Shown piece by piece: positions 48,101 through 58,500 of a DNA stretch of 64,000 nucleotides (its first letter is position 1; the number at the start of each line of letters is the position of its first letter). Source of the DNA: Plumapathes pennacea (Eukaryota; Cnidaria; Anthozoa; Antipatharia; Myriopathidae); contig OZ038463.1 of assembly GCA_964036295.1 (NCBI GenBank), positions 5,695,274 to 5,759,273 on the forward strand. The letters are read 5' to 3'. The notes beneath the pieces are model-generated. The model was not told the origin of the DNA. It saw only the letters and a list, made by a program, of their open reading frames with translations, and did no database searches. The position numbers and the translations under genes were made by a program.

Positions 48101-49767
48101 TTATCTCCTATTGTACTTGGCACCAACATGGATACAATGTCTTTGTATTATCAATCTCCAGGGATTGGTTGCGAGTCAAGAATATGCATTTTATGACTGA
48201 TGCACACCTATTTTGTTGTTGTTGCAAGACGACCTCAAAAAAATTGGAAAATGGGTCGTTTTATCCCAGAAATACATAAATGATTAGCAAAACAATCATT
48301 GACTGCCTTTACTCATTAAAAAAGAACTACCGTTACGTTACCGAGACAAGCTTCTTTTGAGAGACAGCATAAATGAATAGTAATAAGTAAATCTACTCTA
48401 GTAGACCAGTTTGTTCTATGCAGTATTTAGCGAACCCAAGCGATTCAAGAAAGCTGGTTTGCACGCCATTTGAAAAGCATGAATACCCTGAAAATGAAGA
48501 AACTGTCGTTCCAGGGAAACTAGATTTTAAGTTTTCTGGGGGAGTATGTGGACCCCCTGGAAAGTTGTATGCTCCAATCTCAACCCGTCCCCAATGCCAA
48601 GCTCATGCCCAGTTTCTCCCAGCCATCCACAGACTTTCACATTTCAACTGCTGCACAACTATTAGGACCAGGATAGATTTTTTGGAGCCACGAGAAATAT
48701 GTTGCCAGACAAGTACAGCACTATCTTTTCTACAAGCAACCGGGTTGCTATAGCCAACTTACATACCTTAGGAAAAATCCACTTAAATTTAAATAATTAT
48801 TACATTACATAAATGTTTTGCTGAGGTAGAAAACAAGAGATACTGGCAGGCTGCTTTAAAAGGCAGACTGCGATTTGAAACAATTAAGATAATTGCTTTT
48901 TGATTCCTATAAATGTTCAAACTACAACATTTCATAAAATAAAATCGACTGAGTTTGATCGTGCTGACGCTTAATTTTAGAATATTACGCTCTCTAGAAT
49001 GCCCTTACGATAAATTCATAGTGTGCGAGAAAATATATCGCTGCCACTCAAAGAACAAACGTGGGATTAATTGTGGGGCTGGTGACAAACAAAAACAAAG
49101 CAGACGTGCCGCTACTTTGTGTCGGCTACGGATTTGATTCTGCGGGGCCTGCATAGCAACGTCTTGATCTCTCGAGAATTAGAATTAGAAAGAAAGGTAC
49201 AAGTATTATCTCCTACTTTTTAACATCAAATACAGTGACACCTTTCGAGCGATCTCTTTAACATAGCTTTGTATAAAGAATAAATAAATAATGCCTTACC
49301 AGATGCCATTGACTTGGAAAATACTGATCTTTAAATTGTAGGCTTCTCTTGTATCGATTACGCACTACTTCCTGTCTCGACCACTGAATTTCGGGGTGGT
49401 TAGCTAGTGTGCGAGTAATCTTCTTTCTGGTTTCCTGTAATTCAAAATCGTTGAAGTGAACCACCGAAGTGTCATTGTCAAAAGTCGGATGAACGAAGAG
49501 ATAGTGTCCCGTGAGGCCGCCAATCTGTCCTCTGTTGATGACACCTGACTCAAACGCTATGCGATCTGCCAACAGATGTAGCTCTGTTGTGTTTTGGGAT
49601 CGTTTTCCTGTGATTTTTATCGCCCAAGACGACGTATATCCTGACGAAGTTCCATTCGCGAATCGTAGCAGTTCTTCTTCACCAAGGCAAAACACGTGAT
49701 TCCAGAAGCAAATAAGCCATATTAGCTTACAAATCGACCACTGCCATGTCGGGAGATTATTAGACAT
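38780..49767 (-). CDS. PCSK7: Proprotein convertase subtilisin/kexin type 7, 19 exons
   Basis: Exons 49300-49767, 46974-47070, 46814-46851, 46600-46688, 45991-46064, 45366-45511, 44901-45039, 44231-44331, 43519-43631, 43154-43208, 42815-42922, 42317-42419, 41736-41788, 41080-41177, 40916-41010, 40509-40599, 40222-40339, 39847-40025 and 38780-39164 join without a frame break to 849 residues. Signal peptide 1-28; prodomain with autocleavage site RYKR (138-141). The subtilisin triad is complete: D187 (VIDDG), H228 (HHGTR), S405 ([11 protein letters not shown]), with oxyanion N328 (ASGNGG). The [15 protein letters not shown] and [19 protein letters not shown] blocks identify the PCSK7 subfamily rather than furin. 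The P domain follows (about 470-625), then a transmembrane segment (663-684) and a cytoplasmic tail of 165 residues. The enzyme cleaves precursors at paired basic sites in the trans-Golgi and at the surface. The tail is longer than in vertebrates and carries UIM-like motifs. Confidence 0.95.
39305..39612. repeat. (ACTC)n / (AATC)n degenerate microsatellite
   Basis: CACTCACTCACTCAATCAATCAATC followed by about 250 bp of decayed ACTC-type repeats in the last PCSK7 intron. Confidence 0.85.
39620..39828. mobile_element. piggyBac-like MITE copy 3
   Basis: Starts near TTTCACTCCCAATAGTGATC and ends GGGAGTGAAAGGTTTAA at a TTAA. Same interior as the other copies. In the last PCSK7 intron. Confidence 0.65.
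41980..42100 (+). mobile_element. LINE 3'-end relic with GATT tail
   Basis: Ends in AATAAAGGCATTGATTGATTGATTGATG, i.e. a polyadenylation-like hexamer followed by a tetranucleotide tail as in many non-LTR elements. It lies in PCSK7 intron 12; no protein part is present. Confidence 0.45.
42149..42182. repeat. (CAA)n microsatellite
   Basis: Eleven CAA units in PCSK7 intron 12. Confidence 0.95.
45575..45970. repeat. Degenerate minisatellite of CACGTGAC units
   Basis: About 12 imperfect units of 20-21 bp (ACACCACGTGACACTACTGG) between 45740 and 45970, with related CCACGTGGAAAC and ACGTGACGCCACGTGATGCC at 45578-45640. Most units keep the palindrome CACGTG. In PCSK7 intron 5. Confidence 0.8.
46243..46383. 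mobile_element. Foldback element in PCSK7 intron 4
   Basis: TAGATATAAACGTATAACTTGAATCGATTCGGGGTCG (arm about 37 bp) is matched in inverse at 46351-46383. The core TTCAAGCGCTAGCCCTTCGTC recurs, inverted, at about 3272-3300 in the astacin intron. Confidence 0.7.
47371..47972. mobile_element. Mariner-like element with internal repeats, PCSK7 intron 1
   Basis: The left end CAGTGAACTCCATATAAGA after a TA is matched by the right GGAGTTCATTG (inverse). Inside, a unit of about 93 bp (GTCCGCCTTAGAGAGCTAAG...) is repeated twice plus a partial third at 47740-47950. No transposase. Confidence 0.65.
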
Positions 49768-50017
49768 AACAGTGGCTTAGTTTTAGTGTCAATCCCCGGT
49801 CGTAACGTCATCAAGAAAAAGACGTTTCTCACGACATTCTTCTTCTGATTTTCGCCGCCATTATCTTGCAGGTAGCCAGGCCTGCCATTGTCCTTCGAAC
49901 CGGAAACGGGAATGGGAGGAAGCGAAAAACCCCTTGTTCCCAAGCTTCCTCAATTTGTTGTTTGGAAGGGAGGCAATGATGGCGGACTGACTGCATTGGT
50001 TTTGTCGAGGTGGTGTA
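49768..50017. promoter_or_regulatory. Bidirectional promoter of PCSK7 and NATD1
   Basis: Only 250 bp separate the two divergent start codons. There is no TATA box, but two ATGGCGG motifs in opposite orientation (GCCGCCATTAT at 49854-49864 and AATGATGGCGG near 49975) resemble YY1 sites, and CCGGAAAC near 49900 resembles an ETS site. These are typical of housekeeping bidirectional promoters. Element names are inference from motif likeness. Confidence 0.6.
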
Positions 50018-51668
50018 ATGTACCGATTATCCCAGAGGCTGCTATCATATACAGGGATGAACTCATATAAAGTGTTACACGACACGAGCGCAAAAGAATT
50101 TTACATTGCACTAGGAAATGGTATGCTGACTGAAATTTTGCAAATTGACCATGTCATTCAAGCAGTTCAGTGTCTTCAGTGTGAATCAGCAGATTTTAGG
50201 CTAGTTTACATAGGAAAAACCACTGATTGCAGGATATAGTTTACCCTTACTACCGGCCAGATTATGTTATAAAACTTGCTATTGGAGATTTTATGGAATC
50301 TCTTTTTCGTCGACTATTGCATAATAACACTTCGGACTCTGCAGGCTTTCCGACACCCTCAAGGCTTAAATTGTGAAATGTACTAAAATGGGAGTTTTGG
50401 TACTGTGAATGCGAAAAGAAGATCGAACCTCCATTTACAATAGCATTTGAATGGACATATTAACATACAACTGTTTTGTTTCTTTTCTTGATATATTGAG
50501 AGATGTTGATGTCAAAAAGAAAAGAAGTCACAGACTGTTAGCCTGACATCCCTTGACATTGTGTTGGCAGAGAGTCAGTCGATAGTCTGACCCGTGTATA
50601 ACTTCAGCCTCACATCTTGCCTCAGACATGTCATTGAGATATTTTTAAGATTTCAAAATCTTCCCATTAATAGTTCATACAAATTTGTGTTTTATTATGA
50701 GCTCAGGTTTAAGCTCTTAATTCAGAATGCACAAGAGTACATATTTAACTGTATAAGCCCCTTTATTACCCAGAAAAAGCCAAGCTACAGTATGAGGAGG
50801 AGGGTAGCAATACATTAAACATGTACCACACTGGCGTGCCAGTGGAGCTCCGAGGTAAAGGAATCGCTGGTCACCTCGCCAAGGTACTGTGTTGTAGTCT
50901 GTAGTCATTTTGCAGGATCGTTATAATTTCTGTGTTTTCCAAGGGCCAATAAAAACTGTTGTATTTTACATTTCCCCAAAGCCAGCTGTCTCCCACTGAA
51001 TGCCTAGCGCTCTATTTCCCATGTTTAACCCTAATTCACTCCCAAGAATGATCAACTTCAATTTGCTCCTTTACTTTCTTGCCAGAGATATAACATACTG
51101 AACAGAGAAATTGGCTCTTGGTAGCTTGCTCAGATAAAAGCTGATCAAACTAATAGTTATCACATTCTCACTACATCACTCAAACATTTTCTTCTTGAGA
51201 AGCTGGGAGAATTTGTATAACTTGTGAGTGAAAAGGTGATTAATATGATTGGGTATAACCACTACCTGCACAACAGAACATGTCCCAACACATTGAAGGC
51301 TATCCTGCTGAATACAAATTAATTCACAAGCTAATCCTACCACTTTTCAAGAAATTTGTAAAAAGCTACATACAGTACTTGCTCAAAAAAATTTCCTGAA
51401 AATTATACAGAAAATGCTATTCCAGGGAGGCATGACCCTGGAAGATCTAGAATCTTGAACTTTTGGCACTTTAAGCCCCTCACAATGTTGTATTGGATGC
51501 CCAATGTACATTTGTACATCTTCACTTTTTGGGTCATTCCTTCCTCAGGCAGCACTGGATTTTGCTGTGGAAAAAGACTTCAAAGTAAAGCTGACATGCA
51601 CTTATCTGCAGAACTATGTGAAGAAACATCCAACTCCAGAATACAATGAGAGAATTGTACCCCACTGA
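50018..51668 (+). CDS. NATD1: NATD1-type GNAT-like acetyltransferase, 3 exons
   Basis: Exons 50018-50120, 50774-50883 and 51549-51668 join in phases 1 and 0 to 110 residues, about the usual length of the family. Family hallmarks are Y-K-V-x-HD...EFYIALG at the start, then MYHTGVPVELRGKGIAGHLAK, whose RGKGIAGHLA is the acetyl-CoA-binding loop (RGxGIAxxLA), and finally AALDFAVEKDFKVKLTCTYLQNYVKK. A second in-frame ATG at 50057 would still keep the domain. The family lacks a firmly known substrate. It is divergent from PCSK7 and convergent with the RUN gene; AATAAA at 52148 and 52157 are candidate poly(A) signals. The exons are short and easily missed by ORF-length filters. Confidence 0.9.
51025..51242. 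mobile_element. piggyBac-like MITE copy 4
   Basis: Begins TTAACCCTAATTCACTCCCAAG; its right end CTTGTGAGTGAAAAGGTG is decayed. In NATD1 intron 2. Confidence 0.6.
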
Positions 51669-52188
51669 CATGTACTGTCCAGTATCAAACTGATGAGAAT
51701 CTGAAATATGACTAGTGTTGGGAGAATTGAAAGTCTGAACCCAAGCAAATCAATCACCTGAGCCCATTTTCTCTACACTGACCTAAACACACATGATTAA
51801 TTTGTCAGTCTGTTTCTGAAAACTGGTACTCTAAGATTCAGAAAGGCCACAGGATATGACATTATCAACAAGATTATATAAAGACTGCAAAATTTACAAC
51901 TTAACTAATATTCTTCTCAGCCCTCCCCACCCCACCCCCATTAACAGCCGTAGCTTCCTTATACTTGTGAAATTCGTCTTTTTCTACCTTGACTTTCTTT
52001 CCATTACAATAGTTTGCAGACCTTTCACTAAAAACGGCCCATGGGACAATTTTTATCATTGCTTCAAAATCCAGAGTTTTGCTTGTGTGATCCATGTTTT
52101 GCCTGTGTGATCTACGTCATTGTGATCAGAAACACACGCACAAAGAAAATAAAGTCAATAAATAACAAGAAAAAGAATTTTGCGCCCC

Positions 52189-52219
<31 letters not shown>

Positions 52220-52571
52220 ACACACACACCCAACAGCTCGCGTCTTCGGCGCTTGCACAAAATTTTACTCCTGAGTACAGCACAAAAATTGCTCGAGAAA
52301 AATGCGATAAAGCTGGAATTGGTACAAGTGGCCGCCCAATGGTTCTGCTTCTTTTGGTCGGATAAAAAAATAAAACATCGAACAGTTCGTGTGGCAAAAC
52401 ATTTATTTTATTTCTAACTTAAAACAGTCTTTCATATACTCGACCATACTTGAATTACACTTTTTCTTAGGTCGGACAATAGATCTGTCGGACTGACATA
52501 ATTCCCGGATGCTTTCCTCAGTAAACAATTGGATGACTGGTCTTTACCCAGAATTCTGCAGTCCGCTATAC
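51669..52571. terminator. Convergent 3' region of NATD1 and the PH/RUN gene
   Basis: Contains AATAAA at 52148-52153 and 52157-52162 on the plus strand (NATD1 side) and, reading the minus strand, AATAAA at 52402-52412 (RUN gene side). A poly(C) run followed by (CA)n at 52184-52229 separates them. No exon is seen. Confidence 0.55.
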
Positions 52572-55500
52572 TCACTCAAATGCAAACGTTGCCTCCGTTC
52601 GTCGGCTTATGTCTCGCAGGAACTTGTCGGGGAAGTAAAGCCTGAAATGCAAGTTACTAAGGCGATTCAGTTCCGACACAATATTTCTCCTAGCTTCAGG
52701 TAGCAAGTGAAGAATGTAAGAATCATTCTCGTAGTATTTTTCCAGGTGCTTCTTCCCTTCTAAGACATGCTCCATCCATACAGCCAGAGTATCTTTCTGC
52801 ATATTCAGGCATTCGCAAACAAAAAATCGTAACGTCAGTCGGTCGCTACCCAAACGTAGCTTGCTGAGGCGAGTAACAATAGCCATCACTTCGTTCGAAG
52901 TACCTTGAAACTCTTTTAAGACATCCAAAAGGTTGTGACGATAAAAAAGCTTTCTACTAAACCGGGATAACATAAGTTTCTCCAGAGCGCTGCATAGCTG
53001 TCGACAAATGATATCTTCTACTACTTCGTACTTGCTGCTATCTAAGGCGCTGTGCGTTCTTGTCTTTGTGTGTTTGAATATTTCTACTACCACGTGACGC
53101 AATTCTTTCTCCACCTGGGAAATAGAATCACAAGACTGAAGTTGCCCTTCATCTTCAGAAACAACGAATCCTCCAGGCCCAGAAATTGTGGGCTGAGGTT
53201 CCCGGACATCAAACGTGGCTGAATCTGGCGTGCCAGGACACGGTGATACACTCAATGACGACGTTAAGTTGTCTTCAAGGGAACATTCTGTTTCGAGTTC
53301 TTGTTTTCTATCACTTTCATTGGAGTACAGAATTCTCCACATTCTTAGCTGTTTTTGGAATACAGCAGTGACTCCATATTTCAAATGAAATCGTTCCCCT
53401 TCTAATGGCTCTACCCCCCTCCCTTCACCCATACCATTCTTATCCACGACATTCCACGACCCGTTCACCCAATTGAGGTGCACCCCACTTAGACAGATAG
53501 AGCTTAGTTCGTTCGTCGTGGCTACCTCCTCCTCTTGGCTCGAACCCTCGCACATCCTCAGCACAATCTTGAGCATGTGTGGAGAAACCACTTTGTAGAA
53601 GCTACACTGATGTAACGACCTGTTTTCATTAGAATCTCTGTTAAGATCAAGAGAATTCTCAGATTCGCCAAGATTCTGTTCTGAGCAAGAGGGAGAAATG
53701 CTCGCCTGTTCTCTTTCCGCACGGATTGTTTCTATGTCGTCTACAGAGGCGTTCTTACCCTCGTCAATCGGTTCGAGGTAGTCTCTGACCAAACTAACTT
53801 CACGAAAACCCTTAGTTTGCAAATCGGCAAAGTAGTTTCCCGTGTGTCCGTGTTCGTCCAGGGCAATGTCTCCATTCTTAACGTGTTTGGTGTCGGACAT
53901 TGCGTCACGGCACCCGTAATCAACACCGCCATTAACTTCCGTGTTACAACCGGACACGGACGCCTTCGTGGTCTTAGAAGAATTTACATCCTCATTCTCC
54001 AAACTTGCCTTCACGTGGCTCGAACCGCCATCCAGCATTGAGAGATCGCCGTTGTCAACTCTGGCAGAGCAAGGTTCTGATGATGAGTCTTTCAGATTCC
54101 CGGGTGAACTTTGTGAGTCCTCCATTACCACTGTCATATCCCCTGATAAATCCACTATGATCGCTGACGAATGTTCTTGAGAGCAAGGTTCTGATGATGA
54201 GTCTTTCAGATTCCCGGGTGAACTTTGCGAGTCGTCCATTACCACTGTCATATCCCTTGATGAATCCACTTTGACCGCTGACGAATGTTCTTGATTCCCG
54301 GATGAATCTTTTGGATCCTTGGATGAAACTGTGGGAATCCCTTCTGAGCCCGTCAGTACCACATCTGTCTTGTCCCTTGATGAACACTTTGTGCCCTCTG
54401 ACAAGTATTTCTGATTCTCGCATGAATCTGTGAAATTCCTGGGTGAGCTTTGTGAACCCTCCAGTTCCACATCTGCTTTGGCCCTTGATGCTTCACCATC
54501 TGATGAATGTTTCCGAATCCCGGATGAAACTGCAAAGTCCCCGGATGAGCTTTGTGAACCCTCCAACACCACATCTGTCATGTCCCTTGATGCTTCACCA
54601 TCACATGAATGTTTCTGATTCCCGGATGCAACTGCGAAATTCCCGAACGAACTTTGTAAACCCTCGAGCACAACATCTGTCACGTCCCTTGATGATTCAC
54701 CATCAGATGAATGTTTCTGATTCCCGGATGAACCTGCGAAATCCTCAGACAAACTTTGTGAATCCTCGAGCACAACACCTGTAATGTCCCTTGATGCTTT
54801 GCCTTCAGATGAATATTCCTGATTCCCGGATGAACTTTGTGAGCTCTGCAGTTCCACATCTGTCATGTCCCTTGATGCTTCACCATCAGATGAATGCTTC
54901 TGATTCCCGGATGAAACTGTGAGGTCCCCGAATGAACTCTGAGAACCCTTGAGCACCACATCTGTCATGTTCCTTGACGCTTCACCATCAGATCGATATT
55001 CCTGATTCTCGGATGAAACTACGAAGTCCCCGGATGAACTTTGTGAACCCTCGAGCACTACATCTGTCATGTCCCCTGATACTTCCCCATCAGATGGATA
55101 TTTCTGATTCCCGGATGAAACTGCGAAGTCCCCGGATGAACTTTGTGAACCCTCGAGCACTACATCTGTCATGTCCCCTGATGCTTCCCCATCAGATGGA
55201 TATTCCTGATTCCCGGATGAAACTGCGAAGTCCCCGGATGAACTTTGTGAACCCTCGAGCACCACATCTGTCATGTCCCCTGATGCTTCACCATCAGATC
55301 GATATTCCTGATTCCCAGATGAAACTACGAAGTCCCCGGATGAACTTTGTGAACCCTCGAGCACATCTGCCCTGTCTCTTGACGCTTCACCATCAGATCG
55401 ATATTCCTGATTCCCGGATGAAGAAACTGCGAAGTCCCCGGATGAACTCTGTGAACCCTCGCGCACCATATCCGTCATGTCCCTTGATGCTTCACCATCA

Positions 55501-58500
55501 GATGGATATTCCTGATTCCCGGATAAAACTACGAAGTCCCCGGATGAACTTCGTGAACCCTCGGACGCTCTATCCTGAGAAATGCCATCGTCATCTCTTT
55601 CTATTGTATTTCTGACAAATTCCAAACTATCGTCGCTGCTGAAATGCTCATCACTAAACTCCAGGGAACTTCCAACGGCTGTTCTGGGCAGAGTATCGCT
55701 AAAATCGAGATAATACAAATGTTATCTTACATGCAATACAAAAAATGTAATATCGGCTGAATAAAGCTAACCGGTTCTCAAATGATGGATATCTTCTCGC
55801 GCAGCGCTTTCGCTCGGCCGTCTTCAAAGCTTTTTTCTCGTTTCTCTCGCGTGTGACCTTATGGATCTGCGAAAGAGTAAAGAAGCCTCAATAGTATTAC
55901 ATCAATAACTCAGGGTTCACATAGAAACTTAAACAATATTCCATGACAATTTTCTATGACTACGATAAAATTCCAATAAAAATATTGAAAATAGAAAACA
56001 AAATGTCTGGTCCTTGCAGCAGAAGGTTCCTAAACTTCGCTATTTTCCAGTCACCAAAGCATAAATTTTCCATCACCCAATGTCATTTACTTGAATTCCA
56101 TGACTTTCCCAGGACGCCTGAATATTTCGATAACCCAATCTCGTTCCCAGACTCCTGCAATCACTAGAAAATATGCGCACGCAACCTGGGGACACACACT
56201 GGCCACAGACGAACAATTGTTCCCTTACATTTTCACGCTGTACATGTTCCCAGGTTGGACTGAACGACTTGGGCCCTTCGATGATCAGGGCTTTATCTCT
56301 TAGGAGGAACGTGCCTGTACAAAGAGAAGGCCGTTAGTATTGTTAGACTCCTTCCCACTGTTCCATTTAGTGCCATCTCCTTCGCGCCCTTCCCATCCCC
56401 ACCCACCCCACCCCATTCCGCTCAATATACGCTCTGTCTGTCTGTCTGTTTCTGATACGCAGATCTTAAAGACGTCCTCACCAAGTAGAGCATATTGCTG
56501 ACCTCTTTGATTTGACTTCTTTGACCAAGCTCCATTTCTGTTTTCTGAAACCAAAAGCATACACACTTTGCTTGGTGCTTCAACAAAAAGCCGGCAACTC
56601 AATTATCCTTACTCGTCCTGACCAGACTTACCCCAAAACAAGGAGAGCGGTTCCTCGTCTGAACGGAACAGGACCTCTGGAGTTTCAAATAAAGACATTT
56701 TAATCAACAACACTGTCCAAGCTGCTAGTACAAATCATCCAGGCAGAAAATTTATGACTGTATGCGCCTATTCACATTGCACGCGACGCAACAACTGCAC
56801 GTTGTCTTTTTTCAGTTGTCATACTGCACCGCACGAGCCTCGGCCCTTGGTGGCACTTGTCGTGCTAGTCGTGTGTAATTATCACGCAGTTATTGCCTGC
56901 CGCGTCGCGTCAATGTGAATTGGCCATCAATTTCATCAGTTTCAGGCAAACAAGCTGTCAAATACTAATGACAATGATTGATAACTCTGTGGCCGTTTGC
57001 GATAGAAATATGTGGTCTAGATGTGAGGGTCATAACAACAGTACATTTCGTAAGACAAAGAGGCTCCGATTTAGCATTCTGCATGAGTAACACAAACCTG
57101 TTCCTGACTCATAGACAAGAAAAAGGCCGGGATTTGTGCACTCCAGCTCCCTCAACTTTTTAGCAAACAAGGGAAGGCGAGAAACCTAATGGTGAGAAAG
57201 CATACAGAATTTAATTAGCTAAAGTGGACTCAACACCCAACTCCTACAAATAACACCCAATGTGACCATTCACACGAAAAGTTCTCGATTACTAATTCAT
57301 TAGTTTTCTTTTGCACGACTTAGTATAATTTGGACAGCAGTAGATAAACATAAAGAATAACTATATTGCCCAGACAGACTTCCTCTCACCTCACTTGCTT
57401 TGATGTTGACCAAAGCAGGATGCACTTGGAAAGTGTGGTCTTCAAAGCGTACCACTAGAAGCTGCACCAAACAAGTAACATGGAGCAGTTTGTGAACTCG
57501 TTCTTGTTTTTAAATATAAAACACACTGCAAATTATCACAACCATTTCTGTAAAAATTGTGCAGCATGCTGAGGTTTGAGCGTTAACTCCATTTTTGTCT
57601 GAGTAAGTTGTCTAATGCCAAGTGAAGGGATAAGACAAGCTAAGGACAGATTTTACTGGAATAATTAGCTGTTATTTTTCCCTTTCAGTGTCTCACTAGT
57701 AATAATTGTCATGTTGGAGAACTTGGCATTTGATAGTTTAGTCATGTGAAAGTTGACTGAATTAGTGGTTCTCATTCAGTTGCAACACTAAGAAATGTTC
57801 TTCTTGAACGGTTGGGGAATTTACATCTTGAACCCTTCAGCAGATATGAAATGCGGTATTTGGGCCAAACATTTATAGCTGATCCAACTCTGAGTTCTCT
57901 ATATAATTATGTAACCAATTCCGTTTCATGAATGATATAGAGATATAAATATGCAATTGACTTAAACTGTCTAATTACCTTGTAGTCGCGCTCAAGAAGA
58001 TAAAACTGATAACCTGTGTCCGAGACATCAATATTCATATTTTTTTCCAACTTGGTTTCTGTAGGCGCAAACATGTACCTGTCACTCTGTATGAACACCA
58101 CTCACATGGAGTTGTCCTCGTTAAGATAATTTGTATCTTTTAAAATTAAAATCTGGTTGGGTATCGTACTGTATTTCCTCGGGTAAGCGCCCGCCCTCGA
58201 AGCAACCCTGTTGAAGCTTTTAATTTATTCGAAGAAAGATGGTCTATATGACTGTCCCTGACTGATCACTCAACATCACTCAACTGTCTAAGATTGTGCA
58301 TCCATCGTGTCGTTATTTTTGTGTCAGTTAGAGTAGTTTTCGAACAATGACTTTTCAAAAGCAAAACCAAACCGTCATTATTGTCAACTGGGGTGGGGAA
58401 GGGGGCTCGGAGAATTTTGTTACGAAAACAAAGTTATTATAACAGCTCTCCCATTTCGTTCATCTCTTTCTATAAGAAGAACTTTCTTCAGTCAAAACTG

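Noticed and set aside
49888-50070. 60-codon plus-strand frame just before NATD1
   Set aside because: It overlaps the bidirectional promoter, has no plausible continuation, and the NATD1 frame starting at 50018 explains the region.
54974-55615. 213-codon open frame on the plus strand
   Set aside because: Antisense shadow of the 102-bp coding repeat in the PH/RUN gene; the minus strand has domains and continuous splicing.
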